Origin: an uncultured Alphaproteobacteria bacterium
Lineage (GTDB): Bacteria; Pseudomonadota; Alphaproteobacteria; Sphingomonadales; Sphingomonadaceae
Assembly (NCBI GenBank): GCA_903934325.1
Contig: CAIZNH010000044.1
Span: 62,001 to 126,000, forward strand
Reading direction: 5' to 3'
Length of the DNA stretch: 64,000 bases
This document shows positions 55,639-64,000 of the stretch, piece after piece. How positions within the stretch are numbered: position 1 is the stretch's first letter; each line of letters opens with the position of its first letter. Made by a program: the position numbers and the translations under genes. The notes below the pieces were generated by a model. That model had not been told where the DNA came from, searched no databases, and saw only the letters and a program-made list of their open reading frames with translations.

Positions 55639-56526
55639 TCACTTGGCCGCAGCGCCTTCGGCCAGTGGCGGGCGAAGGGTGGACCATGCGCGGTTGCCGC
55701 GCAGGCTGGAGAACCAGGTCGCCGGGTTCCAGCTGGTCGATCCGTCGAGGCTGAAGGTGATGAATTCCGCGCGCCCGCCGATATTGGCGAGCGGCACTGC
55801 GCCGCCGAGCCCGCTTTCGAGCACATCGGCGCGGCTGTCGGCGCTTTCGTCGCGGTTGTCGCCCATCACGAAGACAGCATCCTCGGGCACCGGATAGGGG
55901 CCGAAATTGTCGAGATGCTGGTCCTTGTAGTCGATGGTGAGATAGGTCGCGCCATTGGGCAGGGTCTCGCGCCATGTCGGCGGGGCGAAATAGTCCTGCC
56001 CGTCAGCCCCGCGCTCGCGGTAATCCTCGAAAGCTTCGAGGCAGGGCGCGCCGCGGCACAGCAGATCAGGCTCGAACGGCAGGCGCACGCTCGGCACGAC
56101 CTCGCGCTTGATCGGGGTGCCATTGAGGATGATCTGACCGCCACGCACTTCGATCGTATCGCCGGGCAGCGCGACCACGCGCTTGATGTAATCCTCGTCC
56201 CGCGTCGGGTGGACGGGGATGACGATGTCGCCATATTCCGGCTTCGAACCCATCACCCGCCAATCGCCGCGCGGCAGCAGGTGGAAGCTCGCCGAGGCCC
56301 AGGACCAGCCATAGGGATATTTGCTCACCACCAGCCGGTCATCCACCCATAGGCTCGGCATCATCGAAGTCGAGGGGATGTAGAACGGCTTGGCGACGAG
56401 GCTGTGGAAGGCCAGCACCGCCAGCAGCATCAGCGCAAGCCCGCGCAGCTCGGCAAACCAGTCGACCTTGTGCGGGGTCTCGGGAGCGGTGGTTTCGGTC
56501 ACTTGCGGGGTCTCGGTGCTTGCCAT
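55639..56526 (-). CDS. lepB: Signal peptidase I
   Basis: Removes signal peptides from exported proteins. The 295-residue protein has one N-terminal helix (LALMLLAVLAFHSLVAKPF), the catalytic serine S54 in IPSTSMMPSLW and general base K115 in DYIKRVVALPGDTIEVRGG, then MGDNRDESADSR. The insert between boxes contains two cysteines (LLCRGAPCLEA). Its start lies 12 bases after the acpS stop. Confidence 0.96.
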   Translation of the reverse strand: MASTETPQVTETTAPETPHKVDWFAELRGLALMLLAVLAFHSLVAKPFYIPSTSMMPSLWVDDRLVVSKYPYGWSWASASFHLLPRGDWRVMGSKPEYGDIVIPVHPTRDEDYIKRVVALPGDTIEVRGGQIILNGTPIKREVVPSVRLPFEPDLLCRGAPCLEAFEDYRERGADGQDYFAPPTWRETLPNGATYLTIDYKDQHLDNFGPYPVPEDAVFVMGDNRDESADSRADVLESGLGGAVPLANIGGRAEFITFSLDGSTSWNPATWFSSLRGNRAWSTLRPPLAEGAAAK

Positions 56527-56538
56527 GGGGGGAGCCAG

Positions 56539-56943
56539 TCAGAGGAGGGGGATGGCTTCGATGATCACAAAGGCCTGCGCCCATGGATGATCGTCGGTGA
56601 GAGTAAGATGGATGCGCGCCTCATGGCCCTTCGGCGTCATTTCTTCAAGCCGCAAAGCCGCCCCGCCGGTGAGTGCAAGGGTGGGCGCGCCCGAGGGCGA
56701 ATTGACGACGCCGATGTCCTTCATGAACACGCCCCGCTTGAAACCCGTGCGGACTGCCTTGGAGAAGGCCTCCTTGGCGGCGAAGCGTTTCGCGTAGGTT
56801 CCGGCGATGGTGTAGGGGCGGCGGCGGGCCTTGGCGATTTCGATATCGGTGAAGACGCGGTTCTCGAACCGCTCGCCATAGCGCGCCAGCGAATTGCCGA
56901 TCCGCTCTATATTGCAGAGGTCGGAGCCCATGCCGATGATCAT
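56539..56943 (-). CDS. acpS: Holo-[acyl-carrier-protein] synthase
   Basis: Transfers phosphopantetheine from CoA to acyl carrier protein. The 134-residue protein begins [16 protein letters not shown] and has [17 protein letters not shown] (Mg-binding Glu) and [18 protein letters not shown]. The ATG overlaps the preceding gene by four bases. Confidence 0.97.
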   Translation of the reverse strand: MIIGMGSDLCNIERIGNSLARYGERFENRVFTDIEIAKARRRPYTIAGTYAKRFAAKEAFSKAVRTGFKRGVFMKDIGVVNSPSGAPTLALTGGAALRLEEMTPKGHEARIHLTLTDDHPWAQAFVIIEAIPLL

Positions 56944-57230
56944 TTCACCGCCCTCACGATCACCGCCACCAGCAGGCCCAGCGCCATCACGTGCAGCATC
57001 ACCTGCGATTTGAACAGGGGATGCGCGAAGTCGCCCTTGGCCCTCTTCAGCGCGCCGACGAAGCCGAAGATCATCAGCACGATCCAGCCGACTGCGAAGA
57101 CCTGCATCACCTTGGTGCTCAGCGCAAAGCCCAGAAAGCCGATGGCGATGAGGAACAGCGCCGCCGCGCCAAAGGCCCAGCGCTTCTGTACGGGCGCGAG
57201 CGCGGGCAGATCAGGCTCGGCCTCGTTCAC
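56940..57230 (-). CDS. Small membrane protein of unknown function
   Basis: A 96-residue protein with three hydrophobic helices ([59 protein letters not shown]). It is wedged between pdxJ and acpS with four-base ATGA overlaps at both ends, so it is fully coupled to two essential genes. I do not recognise its family and assign no function. Confidence 0.8.
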   Translation of the reverse strand: MNEAEPDLPALAPVQKRWAFGAAALFLIAIGFLGFALSTKVMQVFAVGWIVLMIFGFVGALKRAKGDFAHPLFKSQVMLHVMALGLLVAVIVRAVK

Positions 57231-57982
57231 CGCGCCGCATCCATCAATTCGCGCATCCGGCGGATGGCGTTTTCAAGGCCCACGAACACCGCCTCGCCGA
57301 TCAGGTAGTGGCCGATATTGAGTTCCGCGATCTGCGGGATAGCGGCAATCGGCTGGACGTTCTCGAAGGTGAGGCCGTGGCCTGCGTGGGGCTCGATCCC
57401 GTTCTTGGCGGCTAGCGCGGCCATGTCGGTGATGCGCTTCAATTCGCGCGCCACCTTCTCGCTGTCCCCGTCTAGGAAAGCGTGGGCATATTCGCCGGTG
57501 TGGAATTCGACCACCGGCGCGCCCAATCGCAGCGCGGCGTCAAGCTGGCGCTCGTCCGCTTCGATGAAGAGCGAGACGCGGATGCCTGCGCTCCGCAGTT
57601 CCTCGCAGATGGGCACCAGTGTGTTGTGAAGTCCTGCCGCGTCGAGCCCGCCCTCGGTGGTGCGCTCCTCGCGCTTTTCGGGGACGATGCAGGCGGCGTG
57701 GGGCTTGTGACGCAAGGCGATGGCGAGCATCTCGCGCGTGGCGGCCATTTCGAGGTTGAGCGGAAGATTGGTCGCCGCCTGAATGCGGGCGAGGTCCTCG
57801 TCGCGGATGTGGCGGCGGTCTTCGCGCAGGTGCGCGGTGATCCCGTCGCCGCCGACTGCCGCGACAATCTCGGCCGCGCGCACCGGATCGGGATGGTCCC
57901 CGCCGCGCGCATTGCGGATGGTGGCGACGTGATCGATGTTGACGCCGAGCCTCAAGGGGCGGGGATGGAGCGTGCCGGTCAT
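57227..57982 (-). CDS. pdxJ: Pyridoxine 5'-phosphate synthase
   Basis: TIM-barrel enzyme that condenses aminoacetone phosphate and deoxyxylulose phosphate, the final ring-forming step of the DXP-dependent vitamin B6 route. It is 251 residues: [63 protein letters not shown] and GHGLTFENV are the standard blocks. The ATG overlaps the stop of the upstream hydrolase gene. Confidence 0.97.
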   Translation of the reverse strand: MTGTLHPRPLRLGVNIDHVATIRNARGGDHPDPVRAAEIVAAVGGDGITAHLREDRRHIRDEDLARIQAATNLPLNLEMAATREMLAIALRHKPHAACIVPEKREERTTEGGLDAAGLHNTLVPICEELRSAGIRVSLFIEADERQLDAALRLGAPVVEFHTGEYAHAFLDGDSEKVARELKRITDMAALAAKNGIEPHAGHGLTFENVQPIAAIPQIAELNIGHYLIGEAVFVGLENAIRRMRELMDAAR

Positions 57983-59145
57983 GATTGTCCCTTGTCGCAG
58001 GCGAGCAGCGCCACGGCCTCGGCCATGAAGCCTTCGCCCTGCCAGATCTCGCCGAATTCGAACGCCGGATCGATAGTGGCAAGCACCATCGAGCGGCCGA
58101 GCTCGGGGAGCATGATGTTGGTGAGCCGGTATTGTCCGATCTCGCCCTTGCGTTCGGCGACCTTCACGGGGGCCGAACAGCCGTGCGGCTGGACTTCGAA
58201 CACCCATTGGCCGAGCGCCATGTAGCCGAGCTCCGGATCACCCTGCCACATCGGCTTCATCTCCGGCACGTCGTCCTTGTAAGCCTGCATCTGGCTCCAG
58301 TTGAAGAACAGCACGTCCATCAGCGTGCCCGACAGCGCACCCGAAGCACCATAGGCGGGAATGACCTCGCGCTCGGGCGATTTCATCGCATAGAGCCCGC
58401 CGGCATTGTCGCCAGAGACCATGCGCAGCTTGGAAATCGTCACGCCGGGAGGGTTCTGGGCTTCGTCATCGAGGCGTCCGCGCGAGGCGCCGAGCATGTA
58501 TTCGACACTCTCGAGGCTCACGGCCTCCAGCACCGCGCCGAGCACGATGTAATCGCAGTTGTTATAGGCCCAGCCGCTGGCGGGCGGGGCGACGCGGCCG
58601 TTCATGCACCATGAAAGACCATGCTTAGCAGGCTCGTTGTAGAAGGCCGGCCAGCCGTTTGCGCCCTTGGGTGTATCCTCTGGATTGCGCAGGCCCGAAC
58701 GGTGCTGGAGCAGCTGGCGGATCGTGGGCGCCGCTGGTCCCCTGGGCCAGCGCGGCAGGATGCGCGAGACCGGGGTGTCGAGCGTGAACCCCATGTTCTT
58801 GAGTTCCGGCAGCAGCCGCGCGGCGAGCATCTGCTTGGTCAAAGAGGCATAGGGCCAGCGCGGCACCTCGCTGGTGATCTGGCCGTAGCCTTCGCGCAGC
58901 ATATCCGGGCTGACCTGCGAGGAGAGGCGCAGATTGCCCGCGTCAATCGCGATCTCGCCCTTGAACCCGCGCGCGAAGGCTTTCTCGCGGATATCCTGCG
59001 CGCGCTGGAAGGCGGCCTCGGCTTCTGCGGTCAGGTCCGGGCGGCTTTGGCCCGGCTTTTCCGGCATGACCAGCCGGACGTCCATCGGCGCCGACTGCCC
59101 CGACAGGCACACGGCCGCGAGCGCGAGGAAAGGCAGTCGGAACAC
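57979..59145 (-). CDS. Serine hydrolase (beta-lactamase/PBP-like), periplasmic
   Basis: Secreted class C beta-lactamase/esterase-like protein of 388 residues with a signal peptide ([15 protein letters not shown]). SxxK is in PYASLTKQ, YxN in [13 protein letters not shown], and the [14 protein letters not shown] loop is typical; a KTG-like element is not clear. The family includes peptidoglycan-acting and ester-cleaving enzymes, so antibiotic resistance should not be assumed. It sits in the pyrE-pdxJ operon, six bases after pyrE. Confidence 0.85.
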   Translation of the reverse strand: MFRLPFLALAAVCLSGQSAPMDVRLVMPEKPGQSRPDLTAEAEAAFQRAQDIREKAFARGFKGEIAIDAGNLRLSSQVSPDMLREGYGQITSEVPRWPYASLTKQMLAARLLPELKNMGFTLDTPVSRILPRWPRGPAAPTIRQLLQHRSGLRNPEDTPKGANGWPAFYNEPAKHGLSWCMNGRVAPPASGWAYNNCDYIVLGAVLEAVSLESVEYMLGASRGRLDDEAQNPPGVTISKLRMVSGDNAGGLYAMKSPEREVIPAYGASGALSGTLMDVLFFNWSQMQAYKDDVPEMKPMWQGDPELGYMALGQWVFEVQPHGCSAPVKVAERKGEIGQYRLTNIMLPELGRSMVLATIDPAFEFGEIWQGEGFMAEAVALLACDKGQS

Positions 59146-59151
59146 GAATTT

Positions 59152-59733
59152 CTACTCCTTGCGGCTGCCGGGCTTTGTTACCTCTACGGCCGCCAACGCC
59201 TCAGGGATGTCGCTTTCGTCATAGGTCGGGAAATCAATGGCGAGCAGCGGGTAGAACGGCACGCCGAGATCGACCGACCCGCAGGAGCGGTCGATGATTG
59301 CACATTCCGCGATCACTTCGCCGCCCTCGCGCGCCACGGCAGCGATCGCTTCGCGGCTGGAAAGGCCGGTGGTGACAACATCCTCGACCATCAGCACTTT
59401 CGCGCCTTTTTCCAGCGCGAAGCCGCGGCGCAGGTGGAAGGTGCCGTCAGGGCGCTCAAGGAACAGGGCATCCTTGCCGAGCGCGCGGCCGACTTCGTGG
59501 CCGATGATGATGCCGCCCATCGCGGGAGAGACGACCACATCGATTGCAGCGCGCACTTCGGCGGGGATGCCGGCGACCACCGCCTCTGCGAGGCGCGCGG
59601 CGCGGGCCGGGTTCATCAACACCCGCGCGCATTGCAGGTAGTGTCCACTATGCCGGCCGGAAGAGAGCTTGAAATGCCCTTCGAGCAAGGCTCCCGAGGC
59701 GCGGAACTCGGCCAGAACTTCGTCTTCGGTCAT
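59152..59733 (-). CDS. pyrE: Orotate phosphoribosyltransferase
   Basis: Makes OMP from orotate and PRPP in pyrimidine synthesis. The 193-residue protein has FKLSSGRHSGHYLQCA, VVSPAMGGIIIGHEVGRAL and the PRPP motif VLMVEDVVTTGLSSRE. It is the first gene of the long minus-strand operon and lies 244 bases from the divergent coxB. Confidence 0.96.
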   Translation of the reverse strand: MTEDEVLAEFRASGALLEGHFKLSSGRHSGHYLQCARVLMNPARAARLAEAVVAGIPAEVRAAIDVVVSPAMGGIIIGHEVGRALGKDALFLERPDGTFHLRRGFALEKGAKVLMVEDVVTTGLSSREAIAAVAREGGEVIAECAIIDRSCGSVDLGVPFYPLLAIDFPTYDESDIPEALAAVEVTKPGSRKE

Positions 59734-59771
59734 GGCCGAACTCCAGTAAAAACATCAGGGAAAGCGCTGGA

Positions 59772-59801
59772 TTGCGCGTGCGGCATGGAGGCTTGCATAA
59801 T
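59772..59801 (+). promoter_or_regulatory. Possible sigma-70 promoter upstream of coxB
   Basis: TTGCGC (59772-59777) and CATAAT (59796-59801) are separated by 18 bases, a plausible -35/-10 pair about 180 bases before coxB, in the AT-rich centre of the 244-base divergent region. No other feature is visible there. It is a weak prediction; other starts nearer to the gene are possible. Confidence 0.3.
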
Positions 59802-59977
59802 TTTCTCCCTAGAAGCGCTTGAGGCCCTCGGCAAGCATCGCTAAGGGCGGGAATGAAAGCTGGCCCCCGGGCTGGCCGAACGCTGCACGCTGGTGGTCCG
59901 AGGGGGCCGGACGGCGGGCGGTATGGGATCAGTTTTAAACACTTGGACACATGCTCATGGGTCAGAGGCACACCCGT

Positions 59978-61033
59978 ATGAAAAAGGCTATCCTTGCGGC
60001 ATTCGCCGCCGGGCTCGCGGCGTTTGCGCCGATGACTGTGGCTGCGCAGGATGCAGCCGCGCCCGCTCCTGCACCTGCTGCCGTGGCGGCACCCGCTCCG
60101 GCGGCTGTGGCTGCTCCGGCGGCCGATGCTCCGGCGGCCGAGGCTGCCGCTCCTGCGGATGCTGCGGCCAGCGCCTACACCCCGATGGCGCCGACCAAGG
60201 GCAAGGGCATGCCGACGTCCTATCAGGACGACGCGATGAAGAGCCTGACCTTCCAGGAGCAGTATTCGGACAATGGCGACTACGCGCTGTGGATGCACGA
60301 TGTGATCCTGATGCCGGTGATCACCGTTATCAGCCTGTTCGTGCTCGGCTTGCTGCTCTACGTGGTGGTGCGCTTCAACCGGCGGCGCAATCCGGTGGCC
60401 TCGAAGACCACGCACAACACCCTGATCGAAGTGGTGTGGACGATCGTTCCGGTGATCATCCTGGTGGTGATCGCGGTGCCCTCGATCACGCTGCTGGCCC
60501 GCCAGTATGAAACCCCGCCCGCCGATGCCGTCACCATCAAGGCGACCGGCTACCAGTGGTACTGGGGCTACACCTACCCCGATCACGGCGAGATCGAAGT
60601 TATCTCGAACATGATGGACGAGGGCGAGGCAGTGAAGCGCGGCGAGCCCGGCCAGCTTGCGGTGGACAACCGCATGGTTGTGCCCGCAGGCGTGCCGCTG
60701 CGCATCCAGACCACCGCGACCGACGTGATCCACGCTTTCGCGGTGCCCTCGCTGTGGTTCAAGATGGACGCAGTGCCGGGCCGTCTCAACGAGAAGATGC
60801 TGACCATCAAGGAGCCGGGCGTGTACTACGGCCAGTGCTCCGAGCTGTGCGGCGCGCGCCATGCCTACATGCCGATCGCCATCGAAGCGCTCCCGCCGGC
60901 GGAATTCGCCGCATGGGTGAAGGTGCAAGGCGGCTCGATGCCGGGCGAGGAAGAAGCGGCTGCTGCTGCTCCGGCTCCGGCGACTGACGCTGCTGCGCCC
61001 GCCGCTGCCGCCGCTCCGGCTGCCGCCCGCTGA
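59978..61033 (+). CDS. coxB: Cytochrome c oxidase subunit II
   Basis: Electron-accepting subunit of the aa3-type oxidase. The 351-residue protein has a signal peptide (MKKAILAAFAAGLAAFAPM), an Ala/Pro-rich linker (about 25-65), two membrane helices (VILMPVITVISLFVLGLLLY and VVWTIVPVIILVVIAVPSI) and the cupredoxin domain with ATGYQWYWGYTYPD and the CuA site QCSELCGARHAYMP. An Ala/Pro-rich C-terminal tail is unusual in length. I chose ATG 59978 because the signal peptide starts there (AGAGG upstream); 59951 is the alternative. Confidence 0.96.
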   Translation: MKKAILAAFAAGLAAFAPMTVAAQDAAAPAPAPAAVAAPAPAAVAAPAADAPAAEAAAPADAAASAYTPMAPTKGKGMPTSYQDDAMKSLTFQEQYSDNGDYALWMHDVILMPVITVISLFVLGLLLYVVVRFNRRRNPVASKTTHNTLIEVVWTIVPVIILVVIAVPSITLLARQYETPPADAVTIKATGYQWYWGYTYPDHGEIEVISNMMDEGEAVKRGEPGQLAVDNRMVVPAGVPLRIQTTATDVIHAFAVPSLWFKMDAVPGRLNEKMLTIKEPGVYYGQCSELCGARHAYMPIAIEALPPAEFAAWVKVQGGSMPGEEEAAAAAPAPATDAAAPAAAAAPAAAR

Positions 61034-61070
61034 GACTTAGAACGAATTTAACGCAAAAGAGTATCTGACC

Positions 61071-62783
61071 ATGGCAACCACCGCAGAAGGCTTCGACGTC
61101 CACCACGGGCACGGCCACGACGCGCATGATCATGCGGACCACAAGCCGGGCTTCTTTGCCCGCTGGTTCATGTCGACCAACCACAAGGACATCGGCACGA
61201 TGTACCTGATCTTCGCGATCATCGCGGGGATCGTCGGTGGTGCCATTTCGGGCATCATGCGGGTCGAGCTGGCCGAGCCCGGCATCCAGTACCTGCAGTG
61301 GTGGGCCCAGTTCATGGGCGGCGGCAGCGATCTGAACACCGCGCTCCACATGTGGAACGTGTTCATCACCGCCCACGGCCTGATCATGGTGTTCTTCATG
61401 GTCATGCCGGCGATGATCGGTGGCTTTGGCAACTGGTTCGTACCGCTGATGATCGGCGCGCCGGACATGGCCTTCCCGCGCATGAACAACGTCTCGTTCT
61501 GGCTGACCGTGGCGGGCTTCTTCAGCCTGCTGTTCTCGCTGTTCGTGCCCGGCGGCTCCGGCCCCGGCGCAGGCACCGGCTGGACGGTCTACGCGCCGCT
61601 CTCGACCAGCGGCTCGGTCGGTCCGGCGGTCGACTTCGCGATCTTCTCGCTGCACCTTGCGGGCGCTGGCTCGATCCTGGGTGCGACCAACTTCATCACC
61701 ACCATCTTCAACATGCGCGCGCCGGGCATGACCCTGCACAAGATGCCGCTGTTCGTGTGGTCGGTGCTGGTCACCGCCTTCCTGCTGCTGCTCGCCCTGC
61801 CGGTTCTTGCCGCGGCGATCACCATGCTGCTGACCGATCGCAACTTCGGCACGACCTTCTTCGATCCGGCTGGCGGCGGTGATCCGGTGCTCTACCAGCA
61901 CCTGTTCTGGTTCTTCGGCCACCCGGAAGTCTACATCATGATCCTGCCGGGCTTCGGCATGATCTCGCAGATCGTGGCGACCTTCAGCCGCAAGCCGGTG
62001 TTCGGCTACCTCGGCATGGCCTACGCCATGGTCGCGATCGGCGTGGTCGGCTTCATCGTCTGGGCGCACCACATGTACACCGTGGGCCTCGACGTGAACA
62101 CGAAGATGTACTTCACCGCGGCGACCATGGTGATCGCGGTTCCGACCGGCGTGAAAATCTTCAGCTGGATCGCCACGATGTGGGGCGGCAGCATCGAGTT
62201 CAAGTCGCCGATGGTGTGGTCGATGGGCTTCATCTTCCTGTTCACCGTCGGTGGTGTGACCGGCGTGGTGCTCGCCAATGGTGGGATCGACGACAACCTG
62301 CACGACACTTACTACGTGGTGGCCCACTTCCACTACGTGCTGTCGATGGGCGCCGTGTTCTCGATGTTCGCCGGCTTCTACTACTGGTTCCCGAAGATGA
62401 GCGGTCGGATGCACAGCGAGCTGCTCTCGCACCTGCACTTCTGGACCTTCTTCATCGGCGTGAACGTGATCTTCTTCCCGCAGCACTTCCTCGGGATGCA
62501 GGGCATGCCGCGCCGCTATCCGGACTATGCGGAGGCCTACACCTTCTGGCACCAGATCAGCACCTACGGGTACTACATCATGGCCGGCTCGATGGTGTTC
62601 TTCTTCGTCAACATCCTCTACGCGCTGGCCGCCGGCAAGAAGGCCGCAGCCAACCCGTGGGGCGAAGGTGCGACCACGCTCGAATGGACCCTGCCGAGCC
62701 CGCCGCCCTACCACCAGTTCGAAACGCTGCCGGTCATCACCGACAGCATGGACTACCACGATCACCGTCCGACGACCGCTTGA
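61071..62783 (+). CDS. coxA: Cytochrome c oxidase subunit I
   Basis: Catalytic haem-copper subunit of 570 residues with about twelve helices. It has [20 protein letters not shown] (CuB His and the crosslinked Tyr), [18 protein letters not shown] (two CuB histidines and K-channel residues), and [18 protein letters not shown] (haem ligands). The N-terminus is His/Asp-rich ([16 protein letters not shown]), a metal-binding-like extension. It follows coxB by 37 bases. Confidence 0.97.
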   Translation: MATTAEGFDVHHGHGHDAHDHADHKPGFFARWFMSTNHKDIGTMYLIFAIIAGIVGGAISGIMRVELAEPGIQYLQWWAQFMGGGSDLNTALHMWNVFITAHGLIMVFFMVMPAMIGGFGNWFVPLMIGAPDMAFPRMNNVSFWLTVAGFFSLLFSLFVPGGSGPGAGTGWTVYAPLSTSGSVGPAVDFAIFSLHLAGAGSILGATNFITTIFNMRAPGMTLHKMPLFVWSVLVTAFLLLLALPVLAAAITMLLTDRNFGTTFFDPAGGGDPVLYQHLFWFFGHPEVYIMILPGFGMISQIVATFSRKPVFGYLGMAYAMVAIGVVGFIVWAHHMYTVGLDVNTKMYFTAATMVIAVPTGVKIFSWIATMWGGSIEFKSPMVWSMGFIFLFTVGGVTGVVLANGGIDDNLHDTYYVVAHFHYVLSMGAVFSMFAGFYYWFPKMSGRMHSELLSHLHFWTFFIGVNVIFFPQHFLGMQGMPRRYPDYAEAYTFWHQISTYGYYIMAGSMVFFFVNILYALAAGKKAAANPWGEGATTLEWTLPSPPPYHQFETLPVITDSMDYHDHRPTTA

Positions 62784-62831
62784 GGTCTTGGCGCTGATCG
62801 GCTCCGCTGGCGGAGCATGACATGATCGCAG

Positions 62832-62857
62832 GGAGCGCGGGCACAGGTCCGCGCTCC
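62832..62857. other. Stem-loop between coxA and ctaB
   Basis: Perfect nine-base stem GGAGCGCGG (62832-62840) with CCGCGCTCC (62849-62857) and an eight-base loop. Only TTC follows, so it is a weak terminator at best; it could set the coxA to ctaB expression ratio by partial termination or protect the coxA 3' end. Confidence 0.6.
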
Positions 62858-62881
62858 TTCGCAATGGAACCGATAGGAACA

Positions 62882-63808
62882 ATGGCGAGCAACCCGTCCC
62901 AGATTGCAGCGCAGATGCCGGCGGAATGGCGCGATTTCTTCGCGCTGACCAAGCCGCGGGTGATGACGCTGGTGATCTTCACCGCGATCTGCGGGCTGCT
63001 GGCTGCGCCTGGCACCATCCATCCGGTGATCGGCTTCACCGCGATACTCGCGATCGCGATGGGTGCCGGTGGTTCGGCAGTGCTGAACCAGTGGTGGGAA
63101 GCCGACCTCGACGCGGGCATGAAGCGCACCATGAGCCGTCCGCTCCCCGGTGGCCGGATGCGGCGCGAGGATGCGCGCGATTTCGGGATTTTCCTTTCGG
63201 CTGTGTCGCTGGTGCTGATGGGCGTTGCAGTGGGCTGGCTGGCCTCTGCCCTGTTGCTGCTGGCGATCATCTATTACGCCGTGGTCTACACCATGTGGCT
63301 GAAGCCGCGCACCCCGCAGAACATCGTGATCGGCGGCGGCGCTGGCGCTTTCCCGCCGCTGATCGGCTGGGTGGCGGTCACCGGCGAGATCACCGCCATG
63401 CCGCTGCTGCTCTTCGCGATCATCTTCTTCTGGACCCCGCCGCACTTCTGGGCGCTCGCGCTGTTCATGCAGTCGGACTACGCCAAGGTCGGCATTCCGA
63501 TGCTGCCGGTGGTGGCGGGCGAGAAGGTCACCCGCCGCCAGATCCTCGGCTACACGCTGGTGCTGGCGCCGATCACGGTTGCGCCCTGGGCCATCGGCGG
63601 CACGGGCTGGATCTATGGTTCGGTCGCGGTGGTGTTGTCGGCGCTGTTCACGGCTCTGGCGATCCCCGTCGGTCTGCGCACGCGCACTGATGACGACAAG
63701 ATGCTGCCCGAGAAGAAGCTGTTCAAGTTCTCGATCGTCTACCTCTTCGTGCTGTTTGCGGCATTGGTGGCAGACCGGGTTGCGGCCTATCAGGGGTGGC
63801 TGGCATGA
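62882..63808 (+). CDS. ctaB: Protoheme IX farnesyltransferase (heme O synthase)
   Basis: Farnesylates heme B to heme O for oxidase assembly. The 308-residue, about eight-helix UbiA-family protein begins after AGGAACA at ATG 62882 and has [20 protein letters not shown] (the NxxxDxxxD polyprenyl-binding motif) and [18 protein letters not shown]. Upstream ATGs at 62864 and 62822 are less well supported. Confidence 0.96.
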   Translation: MASNPSQIAAQMPAEWRDFFALTKPRVMTLVIFTAICGLLAAPGTIHPVIGFTAILAIAMGAGGSAVLNQWWEADLDAGMKRTMSRPLPGGRMRREDARDFGIFLSAVSLVLMGVAVGWLASALLLLAIIYYAVVYTMWLKPRTPQNIVIGGGAGAFPPLIGWVAVTGEITAMPLLLFAIIFFWTPPHFWALALFMQSDYAKVGIPMLPVVAGEKVTRRQILGYTLVLAPITVAPWAIGGTGWIYGSVAVVLSALFTALAIPVGLRTRTDDDKMLPEKKLFKFSIVYLFVLFAALVADRVAAYQGWLA

Positions 63809-63930
63809 CCCCCGAAGACGAGGCTGAACTGACCCGCCGCCGCAAGGCGCGCAACTATGTCGTGGCCGGCACGCTGCTGTTCTTCGTGCTGCTGTTCTAC
63901 GCCATCACCATCGTGCGGATGGGGGACTGA
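63805..63930 (+). CDS. Small single-helix membrane protein, CoxF-like
   Basis: A 41-residue protein starting [18 protein letters not shown], then one helix ([16 protein letters not shown]). Its ATG overlaps the ctaB stop by four bases. Small one-helix proteins at this place in alphaproteobacterial cox operons (CoxF-like) are thought to help oxidase assembly; here that is inferred from position and topology. Confidence 0.8.
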   Translation: MTPEDEAELTRRRKARNYVVAGTLLFFVLLFYAITIVRMGD

Positions 63931-63933
63931 GCC

Positions 63934-64000
63934 ATGGCCTCTGCCGCGCCCGTTCTGCATGACGCTGTCACCGCCCGCCGCAATCTGCGCGTGGGGCTGA
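63934..64000 (+). CDS. ctaG: Probable cytochrome c oxidase assembly protein CtaG/Cox11 (3' truncated by window)
   Basis: Only the first 22 codons are inside the window (MASAAPVLHDAVTARRNLRV). The RRNLRVGL segment just before the expected helix is typical of the Cox11 N-terminus, and gene order after ctaB supports it. Cox11 delivers copper to the CuB site. Assignment rests on position and a very short segment. Confidence 0.65.
   Translation, partial: MASAAPVLHDAVTARRNLRVGL

Noticed and set aside
57979..59145. Calling the serine hydrolase an antibiotic-resistance beta-lactamase
   Set aside because: SxxK and YxN are also found in esterases and cell-wall enzymes; a clear KTG is missing and the gene sits in a housekeeping operon.
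60807..62882. A 691-codon minus-strand frame across coxA
   Set aside because: Antisense of one of the most conserved proteins known; composition is His/Arg/Glu-rich as expected for a shadow.
1..64000. CRISPR arrays, insertion sequences, prophage genes or rRNA genes
   Set aside because: No regularly spaced short repeats, no transposase, integrase or phage structural proteins and no rRNA-like stretch were seen on either strand.

Overview
The window is chromosomal DNA of a high-GC alphaproteobacterium, most likely of the order Sphingomonadales and probably the Erythrobacteraceae (Erythrobacter/Porphyrobacter type). This rests on the very GC-rich third codon positions and on gene neighbourhoods usual for that order: hisG-hisD-nusB-thiL beside a proton-pumping pyrophosphatase, infA-maf-RNase G-yacG beside tRNA-Phe, a pyrE/pdxJ/acpS/lepB string, and coxB-coxA-ctaB-ctaG. 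TonB-dependent receptors, a DUF885 peptidase and a carotenoid oxygenase fit as well. The genus is inference. I see no prophage, insertion sequence, CRISPR array or rRNA operon; coding density is very high and no gap exceeds 300 bases.

Layout. 1-4.5 kb: 3' part of glmS, a membrane GGDEF-EAL protein, then purQ and purS on the minus strand. 4.8-12.1 kb: a TonB-dependent receptor with a strong terminator, an M16 zinc protease and a DUF3857/transglutaminase protein; this block separates purS-purQ from purC (12.2-13.0 kb), which lies just downstream of tRNA-Phe(GAA). 13.2-15.2 kb: yacG, a very short RNase E/G family protein, maf and infA. 15.5-18.8 kb: a giant TonB receptor-like protein carrying a Gly/Pro/Ala-rich insert with two copies of a 66-residue two-cysteine module. 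18.8-21.1 kb: a coupled alpha/beta hydrolase and wax ester synthase/DGAT pair. 21.2-30.3 kb: a flavoprotein, an amino acid permease, uvrC, an OmpA-family protein, a DUF885 peptidase and a carotenoid oxygenase. 30.4-34.4 kb: a universal stress protein with an FNR/FixK-like box, a 104-bp palindromic repeat, tesB, a JmjC-like oxygenase and a FemAB-like acyltransferase.

34.5-40.2 kb: hppA, thiL, nusB, hisD and hisG. 40.3-46.0 kb: a DUF2332 protein, an epoxide-hydrolase-like enzyme, an SDR, a NUDIX enzyme, BolA, a J-domain protein, a GST and an MpaB-type oxygenase. 46.1-51.0 kb: cobS without the rest of the cobaltochelatase, two secreted proteins (one with a TonB-C-like domain) and a PBP1A-type penicillin-binding protein. 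51.0-51.9 kb: two thioesterases. 52.0-54.0 kb: a three-gene cassette made of a 52-residue acidic peptide with an excellent ribosome binding site, an unrecognised protein and a protein with cupin/dioxygenase-like histidine motifs. This is the best candidate here for an undescribed system. 54.0-59.7 kb: a long, tightly coupled minus-strand operon (pyrE, serine hydrolase, pdxJ, small membrane protein, acpS, lepB, DUF3089 hydrolase, ruvX). 60-64 kb: cytochrome c oxidase genes coxB, coxA, ctaB, a 41-residue membrane protein and the start of a probable ctaG.

Most of the window is core housekeeping (purine, pyrimidine, histidine and cofactor synthesis, envelope assembly, respiration), with outer-membrane uptake and lipid-turnover genes between. 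Functional assignments come from motifs and gene order read by eye; no database search was run.
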